Shown here: piece by piece, positions 27,815-36,030 of the stretch
How the letters are laid out: the number at the start of each line of letters is the position of its first letter
Position numbering within the stretch: the first letter of the stretch is position 1
Source of the DNA: Flavobacterium psychrophilum
GTDB taxonomy: Bacteria > Bacteroidota > Bacteroidia > Flavobacteriales > Flavobacteriaceae
Length of the DNA stretch: 64,000 bases
Assembly: GCA_945874225.1 (NCBI GenBank)
Contig: CAMCFT010000013.1
Span: forward strand, 1 to 64,000
Direction of reading: 5' to 3'
The notes under the pieces: model-generated
What the model saw: the letters and a program-made list of their open reading frames with translations, nothing else
The model's database searches: none
Told to the model about the DNA's origin: nothing
Program-made: the position numbers and the translations under genes

Positions 27815-27991
27815 ATGAATTTTTCTTCTATAAAAAATATTTCGCCAATTTACCTTTATTTAGTGAGTGTTATATGCTTTGTTTTGTCAAATGTTGTCCG
27901 AGATAAAAACATGGTATTGTATTATATTTTGCTCTTTTTTGGAGCTATTTTCTTTATTGTCGGATTTTTTATAAGAAGAAATAATAGATAA
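27815..27991 (+). CDS. small two-segment membrane protein
   Basis: My translation gives 58 residues: MNFSSIKNISPIYLYLVSVI, then CFVLSNVVRDKNMVLYYILL and FFGAIFFIVGFFIRRNNR. Two hydrophobic helices are separated by a short charged turn (RDKN), with a basic C-terminus. It begins 7 bases after the ftsY stop, so it is translationally close to ftsY. No family recognised. It is supported by a continuous frame, a clear membrane pattern and operon-like spacing, not by homology. Confidence 0.65.
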   Translation: MNFSSIKNISPIYLYLVSVICFVLSNVVRDKNMVLYYILLFFGAIFFIVGFFIRRNNR

Positions 27992-27996
27992 TTTTT

Positions 27997-29067
27997 CTAT
28001 TGGTATAAAGCATTTATTTTTTGCCAAATCACATCGTCAAAATCAGATAAAGCCAGATTTGCACTGTCAGCGGCGTCTCCCATTCTAATGATTACCATTT
28101 TTTTACTTGGAATCACATAAATCTTTTGATCGTTTTTACCCAAAGCCATAAACATATCATTTGGTCCAGATGGAATTATACTTCCGGGTAGTTGTAGTTG
28201 GGATTGTGGCAAATGATAACTTGATTTTCCGTTCAGCCACCATAAATAGCCATAAGAAAGATTGATATTTTGGGATGTATTTGTAGCTTCATTGAAATAG
28301 GTTTCATTTAAAATAATGTTGTTTTCCCATTTCCCTTTGTTCAGCATCAGCAAACCAAAACGTGCCATACTTCGTGTTGTACTGGCAAAAACTGAATTGT
28401 TTCCGGAAGTAAACCACAATCCATCCATTCCAATTTTAGTTTTTAGTTTTGCATTGAAATAGTTTTCAAAACTTTGACTGCTTGACTGAGCGATGACATC
28501 TTGCAATTTCACGTAAACATTATGATAAGCCCAACGGGTTCCAGCATCAGCTTTGTAGATCAGGCTTGCAGAATCCACAGCGTCACCATTGGCAATATCT
28601 TCTAGACCAGAAGTCATGGTGAGCAAATGCTTATTGGTAATTAAATTTTCTTTTGCCAATGGCAAACTCGTCCAGCCTGTTCCTATATAATCAGACACTT
28701 TATCATTGATATTTATCAAACCTTCCTGTTGCGCAATTCCTGTTATTGTTGATGTTAAGGTTTTTCCGGAACTTGCCCAATACCAACTAGTCATAACGGA
28801 ATGTCCATTGAAATAATTTTCCAAAACAATTCTACCGTTGACCAGAATGATAAAACCTTTAGAATGTTTGAGTTCTAAATAATCCAGAAGCGGTTGTACT
28901 GCAGTTTGTTTCCAACCCAGACTTGAAATTGATTTTGTTTCCCATACATTGCCGGTTAATGGAGGGAAATACATTGATTCTGCTGGAGAAGGTGTGGGCT
29001 GTACGTTTTCAGAACTACAACTGATGTACAAGAATGCGATTAGGAAACTATAGATTATTTTAGGCAT
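27997..29067 (-). CDS. serine hydrolase, beta-lactamase class C family, lipoprotein
   Basis: 356 residues. Lipobox YISC places it in the envelope. The nucleophile motif is SSGKT (SxxK, after SWYWA) and the second motif YHN lies in WAYHNVYVKL. It resembles the 6-aminohexanoate-dimer hydrolase/esterase branch of the class C fold (GSIIPSGPNDMFMALGKNDQKIYVIPS near the C-terminus) more than true AmpC. Substrate unknown; it should not be read as antibiotic resistance. Confidence 0.87.
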   Translation of the reverse strand: MPKIIYSFLIAFLYISCSSENVQPTPSPAESMYFPPLTGNVWETKSISSLGWKQTAVQPLLDYLELKHSKGFIILVNGRIVLENYFNGHSVMTSWYWASSGKTLTSTITGIAQQEGLININDKVSDYIGTGWTSLPLAKENLITNKHLLTMTSGLEDIANGDAVDSASLIYKADAGTRWAYHNVYVKLQDVIAQSSSQSFENYFNAKLKTKIGMDGLWFTSGNNSVFASTTRSMARFGLLMLNKGKWENNIILNETYFNEATNTSQNINLSYGYLWWLNGKSSYHLPQSQLQLPGSIIPSGPNDMFMALGKNDQKIYVIPSKKMVIIRMGDAADSANLALSDFDDVIWQKINALYQ

Positions 29068-29202
29068 ATTCTAGTTAATTATTTTGAGGGTTAAGACCAA
29101 AAATATGCAAAATAGTTTAATGAGTTTTATTTATTTTTCTTTTATTTGAGCTTAAGAAGCTTAACTTTGTGGAAGAAAAGAAAAACTCTTTTTGATTCAA
29201 AA

Positions 29203-29276
29203 AACCCTAGCCCTGATGGAAGCGGCATCCCACGCTTTTTTGCGTGGATACAGCGAACAGCAGGAAAAAGCTCCTA
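29203..29276 (+). ncRNA. conserved flavobacterial structured intergenic element
   Basis: The stretch contains CCTAGCCCTGATGGAAGCGG, the hairpin CCACGC-TTTTTT-GCGTGG (29230-29235 with 29242-29247), then CAGCGAACAGCAGG and AAAAAGCTCCT. Pairings AGC/GCT (29209-29211 with 29270-29272) and CCTG/CAGG (29212-29215 with 29261-29264) enclose it. I recognise the framework from other flavobacterial intergenic regions; it may belong to the Flavo-1 RNA class, but I cannot confirm this without a covariance model. It ends 6 bases before the ATG at 29283. Confidence 0.5.
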
Positions 29277-29282
29277 ATAATT

Positions 29283-29726
29283 ATGAAAAATATAGTTGTA
29301 TTTTTATTTGTTTCATTTCTTTTTATCTCTTGTCAGCAAAAGATAGTACCATCGGATATATCAAAAATTAATGGCTATTGGGAAATTGAGAAAGTAGTTT
29401 TTGACGAAGGAAAAGATAAGAATTACACGATAAACGAGAGTTACGATTATTTCGAAATTGGAAAAAATAATATCGGTTTCAGGAAGAAAGTGATGCCACA
29501 ACTGGATGGTACTTTTTTAGTGAATGATTCACAAGAAAGTGTAAAAGTTAGGTTTGAAGATGATAAAGCTTTCATGGATTATACAACTCCGTACGCGAAA
29601 TGGTCTGAGGAATTAATTGCAATTTCTAAGGATAAATTGGTTCTTAAAAATACCGAGAATAAAGAATATCATTATAAAAAAGCAGCTCCAATAAATCTAG
29701 AAGGCGATGGCAAAAAGACTAAATAA
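29283..29726 (+). CDS. lipocalin-like lipoprotein
   Basis: The start was placed at MKNIVVFLFVSFLFISC (29283), a clean lipoprotein signal. A longer frame from 29244 would begin inside the structured element and add no function. The mature 130 residues begin with a GYWEIEKVVFDEG strand pattern and alternate beta strands, like small lipocalin-type domains. The stop overlaps the DUF721 gene by 20 bases, so the two are cotranscribed. Role unknown. Confidence 0.7.
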   Translation: MKNIVVFLFVSFLFISCQQKIVPSDISKINGYWEIEKVVFDEGKDKNYTINESYDYFEIGKNNIGFRKKVMPQLDGTFLVNDSQESVKVRFEDDKAFMDYTTPYAKWSEELIAISKDKLVLKNTENKEYHYKKAAPINLEGDGKKTK

Positions 29727-30003
29727 TCAAAGCACTGTTGGTGATGTTTTGAAACAAATTATCCAAGTCAACAAATTGCAACCCGGAATGGACCAAATCG
29801 ATGTCAAAGATGCATGGCAAAACCTTATGGGTAATGGTGTAAATCATTATACGAAGAATGTAGTTTTGAAAGGAAGTACTTTGTATGTAGAGCTTTCTTC
29901 AGCAGTTTTGAGGGAAGAATTAAGCCATGGAAAGTCAAAAATTGTCGCCATGATTAATGAAGAATTGAGTCGTGATGTTGTTAAAGATGTTGTTTTGAGA
30001 TAA
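29707..30003 (+). CDS. DUF721 (DciA-like) protein
   Basis: 98 residues. The DUF721 pattern is present: TVGDVLKQIIQVNKLQPGMD, then VKDAWQNLMGNGVNHYTKNV, LKGSTLYVELSSAVLREELS and KSKIVAMIN. The family includes the helicase loader DciA; this is the short Bacteroidetes form, so a DNA-replication link is plausible but not shown. It overlaps the lipocalin-like gene by 20 bases and ends at a bidirectional terminator shared with ndk. Confidence 0.82.
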   Translation: MAKRLNNQSTVGDVLKQIIQVNKLQPGMDQIDVKDAWQNLMGNGVNHYTKNVVLKGSTLYVELSSAVLREELSHGKSKIVAMINEELSRDVVKDVVLR

Positions 30004-30011
30004 TGATTTTA

Positions 30012-30144
30012 GATTGCTGATTAACGATTTTAGATTTCAGATTTTTGTAATTGTAAATAAAAATCCCGTTTCACAAATTTGAAACGGGATTTTCTGTGTT
30101 GAATAATTTTTAAATCTTAATTCAAAAATCGTTAATCTGCAATC
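30012..30144. repeat. 20-bp inverted repeat (19/20) enclosing a terminator
   Basis: GATTGCTGATTAACGATTTT at 30012-30031 matches the reverse complement of 30125-30144 at 19 of 20 bases. The arms lie on both sides of the terminator hairpin between the DUF721 gene and ndk. Confidence 0.88.
30061..30092. terminator. bidirectional terminator between the DUF721 gene and ndk
   Basis: A 12-bp perfect stem AAATCCCGTTTC / GAAACGGGATTT with an 8-base loop, A-rich before and T-rich after. Confidence 0.9.
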
Positions 30145-30150
30145 ATAAAT

Positions 30151-30570
30151 CTAGAACTGCTCTCTTCCAGCAAAATGAAAAGCACCTTCGATAGCTGCAT
30201 TTTCATCACTATCAGAACCGTGAACTGCATTTTCTCCAATAGAAGTGGCGTATGCTTTACGGATAGTTCCTTCGGCAGCTTCAGCTGGATTTGTAGCTCC
30301 AATCAAAACTCTGAAATCTTCAACAGCATTTTCTTTTTCTAAAATCGCGGCAACGATTGGTCCACGAGTCATAAATTCTACTAATTCTCCGTAGAAAGGT
30401 CTTGCAGCGTGAACAGCATAAAATTCTTGTGAATCAGCAATAGTTAATTGTGTAAGTTTCAATGAAACGATTTTGAAACCAGCATTTGTTATCATTGCCA
30501 AAATATTTCCGATGTGTCCATTTTCAACCGCATCAGGTTTGATCATTGTAAAAGTTCTATTTGTTGCCAT
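30151..30570 (-). CDS. ndk: nucleoside diphosphate kinase
   Basis: 139 residues, normal Ndk length. [20 protein letters not shown] at the N-terminus and the active-site histidine motif [12 protein letters not shown] near the C-terminus. It transfers the gamma phosphate between nucleoside triphosphates and diphosphates via phospho-His. Monocistronic; a -7-like TATTTTTG lies at 30593-30600 on the same strand. Confidence 0.97.
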   Translation of the reverse strand: MATNRTFTMIKPDAVENGHIGNILAMITNAGFKIVSLKLTQLTIADSQEFYAVHAARPFYGELVEFMTRGPIVAAILEKENAVEDFRVLIGATNPAEAAEGTIRKAYATSIGENAVHGSDSDENAAIEGAFHFAGREQF

Positions 30571-30678
30571 TTTTTTTTTTTAAAATTTTGTGCAAAAATA
30601 GACTTTTTTATGAATTGATTTTAATAAATCAATAATTAAATGGTTGTTATTTGGTTTTAATGCGGTTATTTCGGAGTA

Positions 30679-31950
30679 TTAGACTTTGAATATCAACTTG
30701 TTTTTATATAAAACCCATAAAATAAATGACCAAAAAAGAGCATAAACCAATGCATATGCTAATGAGGCATTCATTGGGTTTTCGAATAAAGGAGTGATGC
30801 CATAATTATAAAAATAGCTTTGAAACCCTAGTGGTTCATTCGGAATTTCAGGATGTTCCACTTTTATCATTGTTAGCACTCTGGGAATAATACCTGAAAA
30901 AAAGAACACTATCATAGGGTTCACACCCCAAATTAAAAACAATTTAGTCCATTTTTTATATTCAGCAATTTCAATAATATAATATAAAAGACTAAGGCAC
31001 AGGCTAGCTAATCCAGCTGTATATAAAACATATGAACTGGTCCAAAGAGATTTGTTGATAGGAAACGCGATGTTCCAGATTAATCCAAGGATTACTAAAA
31101 CAAGTCCAATTACACTCATTTTTTTGACGATTTCAAGCTTTGGCAACGACTGATTTAGTAATTGTCCAATCAGCATTCCCATTATACCGGAAGCAATTGC
31201 CGGAATCGTATTTAAAATTCCTTCTGGATCCCAGGTTATTGACTGACTCCACATATGGTTTTTCAAGAATAGGTTGTCAATATATGCAGATAAGTTGGTT
31301 CCCTTTTCCAGATTTGCTGCTCCAATTCCAGGAACAGGAATGAGCGTCATTAAACCCCAGTAGATTAGTAAAAGCGTTGCAACTACTAAAATCTGTGTTC
31401 TTAAATTTGCTTTTAAATAGAGTAGTGAAATGAAGAAATAGACAATCCCAATTCGTTGTAAAACCCCTGGAATTCGTACATCCTGATAGGCTTCGATTCC
31501 GCTATATGCTAAAAAGAGTAAAATACCAAGAACTGAAAAGGCTAAAATCGTTTTAATTTTTGGGCTAAAGGTTCCCAGCAATGCATAAGCTACTGTAAAA
31601 GTCAGCACTAATTTACCTATTATTAATGCAATTCCTTCCAATCCAAAAAGGGTTATTCTGCTATAAAAATTCAGGAATAATCCCAAACAAAATATTCTCA
31701 GCGAGCGCACCATTATTTTATTGAACGTAGCCGGACCAAAGACTTTTGCTGGCATGGCAAAAGGAATAGCCGTTCCCATTATAAAAATAAAGAAAGGGAA
31801 AACCAAATCAGTTGGAGTACAACCATTCCATTCGGCGTGTTCCAATGGTGGATAAATTGACGCCCAGCTTCCAGGATTATTGACAATGGTCATCATCATT
31901 ATAGTAAATCCTCGGAATACATCTAGTGAAGTTAAACGCTCTTTGATCAT
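30679..31950 (-). CDS. DUF5009 / HGSNAT-like membrane acyltransferase
   Basis: 423 residues with about ten membrane segments. It starts RLTSLDVFRGFTIMMMTIVNNPGSW, followed by HAEWNGCTPTDLVFPFFIFIMG. This is the signature of the heparan-alpha-glucosaminide N-acetyltransferase-like family (NagX/DUF5009), with the conserved His in EHAEW and Asp in PTDLVFP. It probably acetylates a sugar across the inner membrane, for instance in amino-sugar or peptidoglycan turnover. No sugar operon is adjacent. bshC lies just upstream on the same strand, after a 43-base gap. Confidence 0.85.
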   Translation of the reverse strand: MIKERLTSLDVFRGFTIMMMTIVNNPGSWASIYPPLEHAEWNGCTPTDLVFPFFIFIMGTAIPFAMPAKVFGPATFNKIMVRSLRIFCLGLFLNFYSRITLFGLEGIALIIGKLVLTFTVAYALLGTFSPKIKTILAFSVLGILLFLAYSGIEAYQDVRIPGVLQRIGIVYFFISLLYLKANLRTQILVVATLLLIYWGLMTLIPVPGIGAANLEKGTNLSAYIDNLFLKNHMWSQSITWDPEGILNTIPAIASGIMGMLIGQLLNQSLPKLEIVKKMSVIGLVLVILGLIWNIAFPINKSLWTSSYVLYTAGLASLCLSLLYYIIEIAEYKKWTKLFLIWGVNPMIVFFFSGIIPRVLTMIKVEHPEIPNEPLGFQSYFYNYGITPLFENPMNASLAYALVYALFWSFILWVLYKNKLIFKV

Positions 31951-31993
31951 TGGTTTTGGTTTTTTTGTTGGGATAGAATATTTTTTCTATTTT

Positions 31994-33586
31994 TTAATGG
32001 AGTTTTAGTGTTTCGAAATTAGCATCCAAAGGTTTCAGTTCCTGCATTAATTTTTCAATTAAAGTTGTCCCATTCTCTAAATAAAATTGTGAAAAATTAG
32101 CTTGGCGTTCCTGCAAACTTTGATTGGGAAACAATTCGTTTTGCAAATTTATAATTCGCTCTAAAGTTTCAGAATATTTCCTTTTTTGGGCTTTTAGTAA
32201 CCTTTTTTCGAGCTTTTCTAAACCTTTTATCTGTTTGGCTTCCTGCGCTTTTACTGCGCCAAGAAAGGATTTGTCAGTTTGATGAGCTATTTCAAATAAG
32301 TTTTCGAATTGTTTCCTAAGGTGTTCTTTTTGAATCGAAAAATCTACAGGAAACTCTGATAATTGTGCTGTTTTTGAATTGATTAAATCATTTTGTCTGG
32401 AAAATAAATCCTTCCAACTTAATCCTAATTTGTCCGCTTTCACAACTTGTTTTTCAGTTGCCAATACCACAGAATTTCGGAGTAAAAGTATTGGGAAAGT
32501 AACCTTTACCGCATCGAAAAAAGATTTCAGTTCAAGCCAATAGGCAATTTCTCCGCCTCCGCCAATGTAGCATAAATTGGGTAAAATCACTTCCTGATAC
32601 AACGGACGCATAATCACGTTGGGGCTGAATTTTTCAGGATGATTTTCTAATACCGAAAGAATTTCGCTTTCTGTAAATTCTATATTGGTATTATTTACCT
32701 TGAATTTTCCGTTTTCAAGAATAATACGTTCCCTCAAATTGTCATCCAGATAAAACAAATTGATTTCTCTTGGATTGACTTGGATGGTATAGTCTTTTAG
32801 CTTTTCGGTGGTTTCAATGACTTTTTTATGGGAAGTTTGTTGTATTAATTCTTCCTTTATATAAGGTATAAAAGTTCGTTTTAAATCTGGATTATCGCCA
32901 TCAAGAATGACTAAGCCATATTGACCAAAAAGGGCGTTTGCCAAATGGCGTGTGGCTTCCGCCAAACAGGAATGATTTAAATACGACTCTTCGAAAAGTT
33001 TTTTGATGGCATCAGCATTCGTGCCGGAACCCAGTTCACGCTCATAAACTTCAAAAAAATCTGCCAAACCTTCAGTGGATAATCGTCCAACAGGTCCATT
33101 GCTTTCTTTGTTCCAGCGGAACTTTCGACCTTTGAAATTGAAATAGTTGATTTCTTCAAAATCGTGGTCTTCGGTTGCCATCCAATAAATGGGAACAAAG
33201 TTTTGTGACGGATATTTGGTTTTAAGTTCTTTTGCTAAATTAATGGTCGAAATTATTTTGTACAAAAAATACAATGGACCAGAAAATATATTTAGTTGAT
33301 GACCAGTTGTTATCGTGAATGTATTTGAGCTTAATAATGCTTCAATATTTTGTTTGGTTAAATCTGAAGTTGAAATTTTCGAATATTGTTCTTTCAAAAC
33401 CGAAACTAAAACCGTTCTGTTTTTGCCATTAAAATTTTCTTGTTTTTCCTGAATTTGTGCTTCAAAATTTTCAAGACTTGGAAACCGATTGTAAAGCGAC
33501 TGCAAATTAGGTTTTCGGTCTAAATAATCATTCATCAGAGGCGAGAAATACCCGGAATTTTGATAGCTAATACAGTCAGTTGGCAT
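31994..33586 (-). CDS. bshC: bacillithiol biosynthesis cysteine-adding enzyme BshC
   Basis: 530 residues, full length. The N-terminal Rossmann-like core shows FTITTGHQLNIFSGPLYFLYKIISTI in outline, PIYWMATEDHDFEEIN, and later CYIGGGGEIAYWLELK. A coiled-coil follows (about 410-500, KGLEKLEKRLLKAQKRKY). BshC joins cysteine to GlcN-malate in the last step of bacillithiol synthesis; bshA and bshB are not in the window. Divergent from the MFS gene with 103 bases between starts. Confidence 0.94.
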   Translation of the reverse strand: MPTDCISYQNSGYFSPLMNDYLDRKPNLQSLYNRFPSLENFEAQIQEKQENFNGKNRTVLVSVLKEQYSKISTSDLTKQNIEALLSSNTFTITTGHQLNIFSGPLYFLYKIISTINLAKELKTKYPSQNFVPIYWMATEDHDFEEINYFNFKGRKFRWNKESNGPVGRLSTEGLADFFEVYERELGSGTNADAIKKLFEESYLNHSCLAEATRHLANALFGQYGLVILDGDNPDLKRTFIPYIKEELIQQTSHKKVIETTEKLKDYTIQVNPREINLFYLDDNLRERIILENGKFKVNNTNIEFTESEILSVLENHPEKFSPNVIMRPLYQEVILPNLCYIGGGGEIAYWLELKSFFDAVKVTFPILLLRNSVVLATEKQVVKADKLGLSWKDLFSRQNDLINSKTAQLSEFPVDFSIQKEHLRKQFENLFEIAHQTDKSFLGAVKAQEAKQIKGLEKLEKRLLKAQKRKYSETLERIINLQNELFPNQSLQERQANFSQFYLENGTTLIEKLMQELKPLDANFETLKLH

Positions 33587-33689
33587 AATGAATTTTTATT
33601 TTATGCTAAATTACCATAAATTATTGGAACTAAATATTTGTTACTTTCGAAAATTAACATCATTTTTATCAAAATATTACATAATCTCT

Positions 33690-34973
33690 ATGAAAGAAAA
33701 TTCTAATCCTGACAATGTTAATTCATTAAAGCACGTGCTTTTTGGTAGTTTAATTGGTACCACCATTGAGTTTTTTGATTTCTATATTTATGCGAATGCT
33801 GCTGTTTTGGTTTTTCCGCAATTGTTTTTTCCGGGTTCAAGTCCTACTATTTCTACGATAGAATCTTTGGCTACTTTTTCAATTGCTTTTTTTGCGCGGC
33901 CTATTGGTTCTGCCGTTTTTGGACATTATGGTGATAAAATTGGACGAAAAACCACCTTGGTTGTTGCCTTATTGACGATGGGAATTTCAACTGTTGCCAT
34001 TGGGTTTTTACCCACTTATGCCAGCATAGGAATTGTGGCACCTTTATTATTGATGGTTTTCAGGTTTGGTCAGGGATTAGGATTGGGAGGCGAATGGGGT
34101 GGAGCTGTTTTATTGGCAATAGAAAATGCACCTCCGGGAAAACGCGCCTGGTACGGAATGTTTCCACAATTGGGAGCGCCAATTGGTTTATTGCTTTCCG
34201 GTGGAACTTTCCTTTTGTTGAGCGACAATTTAACAAACGAACAATTCTTTGACTACGGTTGGAGAATTCCTTTTATATCAAGTGCTATTTTAGTGGTGGT
34301 TGGGTTTTATGTTCGATTAAAAATCACAGAAACTCCTTCTTTTCTGGCGACTTTAGAAACTAAGAAACAAGTAAAAATTCCAATGATAACCCTGTTGAAA
34401 TCTTACAAACGTGAACTTGTTTTTGGAACTTTAGCTGCAGTTACCACCTTTGTTACTTTTTATTTGATAACCGTTTTTTCTTTAAGTTGGTCAACAACTG
34501 ATTTAGGATATTCAAGGCACGATTTGCTTATTATGCAGCTTTTTTCTGTTTTGTTTTTTGGAATATCGATACCTATTTCTGCTCTATTGGCGGATAGATT
34601 TGGTCGAAGACATGTGCTCATTATTATTTCTGTTGCCATTGCCTTTTTTGGATTGTTTTTTTCTTACTTTCTAATTTCTGAAAATGAGAGTTTACTCACA
34701 TTTTTTTTATGTATGGGTATGACTTTGATGGGATTGACTTATGGTCCATTGGGAACTTTTCTTTCTGAATTATTTCCAACAGAAGTTCGCTATTCAGGAG
34801 CTTCGCTCACATTTAATTTTGCAGGAATAATAGGTGCAGCTTTTGCTCCGATGATTGCCATTTGGATAGCCAAAAATTACGGAATTACTTATGTGGGTTA
34901 TTATTTATCTGCTGCGGCGGTAATGACTTTCTTCTCGCTTTTGCTGATTCGAAAAAAGGATCATCAATTTTGA
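33690..34973 (+). CDS. MFS transporter of the metabolite:H+ symporter type
   Basis: The start was placed at MKENSNPDNVNSLKHVL (33690); the longer frame from 33588 begins two bases past the bshC start and has no family support. About 427 residues and 12 membrane segments. ASIIGT-like N-terminus GSLIGTTIEFFDFYIYANAA, the loop GHYGDKIGRKTTL (MFS motif A), and GQGLGLGGEWGGAVLLAIENAP are typical of the MHS subfamily (proline/betaine, shikimate, citrate-type). Substrate not identifiable. Confidence 0.87.
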   Translation: MKENSNPDNVNSLKHVLFGSLIGTTIEFFDFYIYANAAVLVFPQLFFPGSSPTISTIESLATFSIAFFARPIGSAVFGHYGDKIGRKTTLVVALLTMGISTVAIGFLPTYASIGIVAPLLLMVFRFGQGLGLGGEWGGAVLLAIENAPPGKRAWYGMFPQLGAPIGLLLSGGTFLLLSDNLTNEQFFDYGWRIPFISSAILVVVGFYVRLKITETPSFLATLETKKQVKIPMITLLKSYKRELVFGTLAAVTTFVTFYLITVFSLSWSTTDLGYSRHDLLIMQLFSVLFFGISIPISALLADRFGRRHVLIIISVAIAFFGLFFSYFLISENESLLTFFLCMGMTLMGLTYGPLGTFLSELFPTEVRYSGASLTFNFAGIIGAAFAPMIAIWIAKNYGITYVGYYLSAAAVMTFFSLLLIRKKDHQF

Positions 34974-35006
34974 TTTAATCTTTTTTTAAATTAAGTTCAA
35001 TTTTAT

Positions 35007-35045
35007 TTTGATTGTCAATAAAGTATTTAGATATTTGTCTAAATA
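35007..35045 (+). promoter_or_regulatory. promoter and palindromic operator of sdpR-sdpI
   Basis: TTTG (35007-35010), 19 bases, then GATATTTG (35030-35037; one mismatch to TAnnTTTG). A perfect 8-bp inverted repeat, TATTTAGA (35024-35031) with TCTAAATA (35038-35045), spaced by 6, covers the -7 element. That is the size and position expected for an ArsR-family autorepressor site. Confidence 0.65.
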
Positions 35046-35060
35046 TATAAACATTGACAA

Positions 35061-35315
35061 ATGAATGCTATTTTCAAAGCATTAAATGACGCAACAAGAA
35101 GAGAAATTTTAGAACTTTTGAAGGTTAAAGATTTGTCTGCTGGTGAAATAGCAGATTATTTTAATATTTCAAAACCTAGTATTTCTCATCATTTGGATAT
35201 TTTGAAGCGTGCTGATTTAATTTCTGCCGAGAAAAAAGGGCAATTTGTCATATACTCTATGAATACAACAATTATGGAAGATGTTTTGCAATGGATATTA
35301 ACTTTCAAAAAATAA
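35061..35315 (+). CDS. sdpR: ArsR-family autorepressor, SdpR-like
   Basis: 84 residues, a minimal winged helix. MNAIFKALNDATRREILELLK, the recognition helix AGEIADYFNISKPSISHHLDIL, and the wing ISAEKKGQFVIYSMN match SdpR-type repressors, with no metal-binding Cys. In Bacillus SdpR is sequestered by SdpI when toxin is present. Here it is followed at 4 bases by an SdpI-like gene and preceded by a palindrome over its promoter. Confidence 0.9.
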   Translation: MNAIFKALNDATRREILELLKVKDLSAGEIADYFNISKPSISHHLDILKRADLISAEKKGQFVIYSMNTTIMEDVLQWILTFKK

Positions 35316-35319
35316 GATA

Positions 35320-35973
35320 ATGAATGAAACTTTAAAAAAGGAACTTCCAATTATTGGATTTGTGTTATTGCCATTTATTAATTTGGCTTATTTGTGGAAT
35401 AGTTTACCTGAAAAAATACCAATTCATTGGGACTACAAAGGCGAAATTAATGGTTGGGGAACAAAATATTCTTTACTAGGTATGATTTTTTTGTTGCCTG
35501 TTTTTACTTATATTTTAATGCTTGCCATACCAAAAATAGATCCCAAAAAGCGAATCGAATTAATGGGAGGGAAGTATTACCAAATAAAATTTGTTTTAGT
35601 ATTATTTATGTCGGTTTTGGCACTTTTCATTATATATTCATCTAAAAGTCAAACAATTTCAAGTCCGATTATGGTTTTTGTTTTGATAGGATTGTTGTTT
35701 ATGGCTTTGGGTAATTACTTTAAAGTCATCAAGCAAAATTATTTTCTTGGAATAAAAACACCTTGGACATTAGAGAGTGAAGAAGTATGGAAACTGACGC
35801 ATATTTTAGCTGGGAAATTATGGATTATTGGAGGGTTATTAATTGTGATTTTAAGTTTAATTATTCCAGAGAACATCAATTTTTATTTTTTTCTAAGTAT
35901 TACGGCAATAATTTCAATTGTACCGATTGTTTATTCGTATTTTATATTTAAAAAATTGAAAAAATCAAGTTAA
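35320..35973 (+). CDS. sdpI: SdpI-family membrane protein with DUF1648 domain
   Basis: 217 residues, six hydrophobic segments. The DUF1648 motif PEKIPIHWDYKGEINGWGTK is near the N-terminus. The SdpI domain follows (NYFKVIKQNYFLGIKTPWTLESEEVWKLTH, then AGKLWIIGG), the segment linked to immunity and signalling in SdpI. No SdpC-like toxin gene is near, so here it more likely senses envelope stress or a foreign toxin. Cotranscribed with sdpR. Confidence 0.88.
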   Translation: MNETLKKELPIIGFVLLPFINLAYLWNSLPEKIPIHWDYKGEINGWGTKYSLLGMIFLLPVFTYILMLAIPKIDPKKRIELMGGKYYQIKFVLVLFMSVLALFIIYSSKSQTISSPIMVFVLIGLLFMALGNYFKVIKQNYFLGIKTPWTLESEEVWKLTHILAGKLWIIGGLLIVILSLIIPENINFYFFLSITAIISIVPIVYSYFIFKKLKKSS

Positions 35974-36005
35974 TAGTTTATAACGATAAAGTTATTTATT
36001 GCAGT

Positions 36006-36013
36006 TATTTTTG
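36006..36013 (+). promoter_or_regulatory. -7 element for the radical SAM gene
   Basis: TATTTTTG fits TAnnTTTG. No good -33 box is seen. It lies 18 bases before the TTG start and so implies a very short leader. Confidence 0.35.
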
Positions 36014-36030
36014 CACAAAACAATTACAAT

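Noticed and set aside
27997..29067. Reading the serine hydrolase as an antibiotic-resistance beta-lactamase
   Set aside because: Only the SxxK and YxN fold motifs are seen; the rest fits the broad esterase/6-aminohexanoate hydrolase-like branch, and it is a lipoprotein without an ampR-type neighbour.
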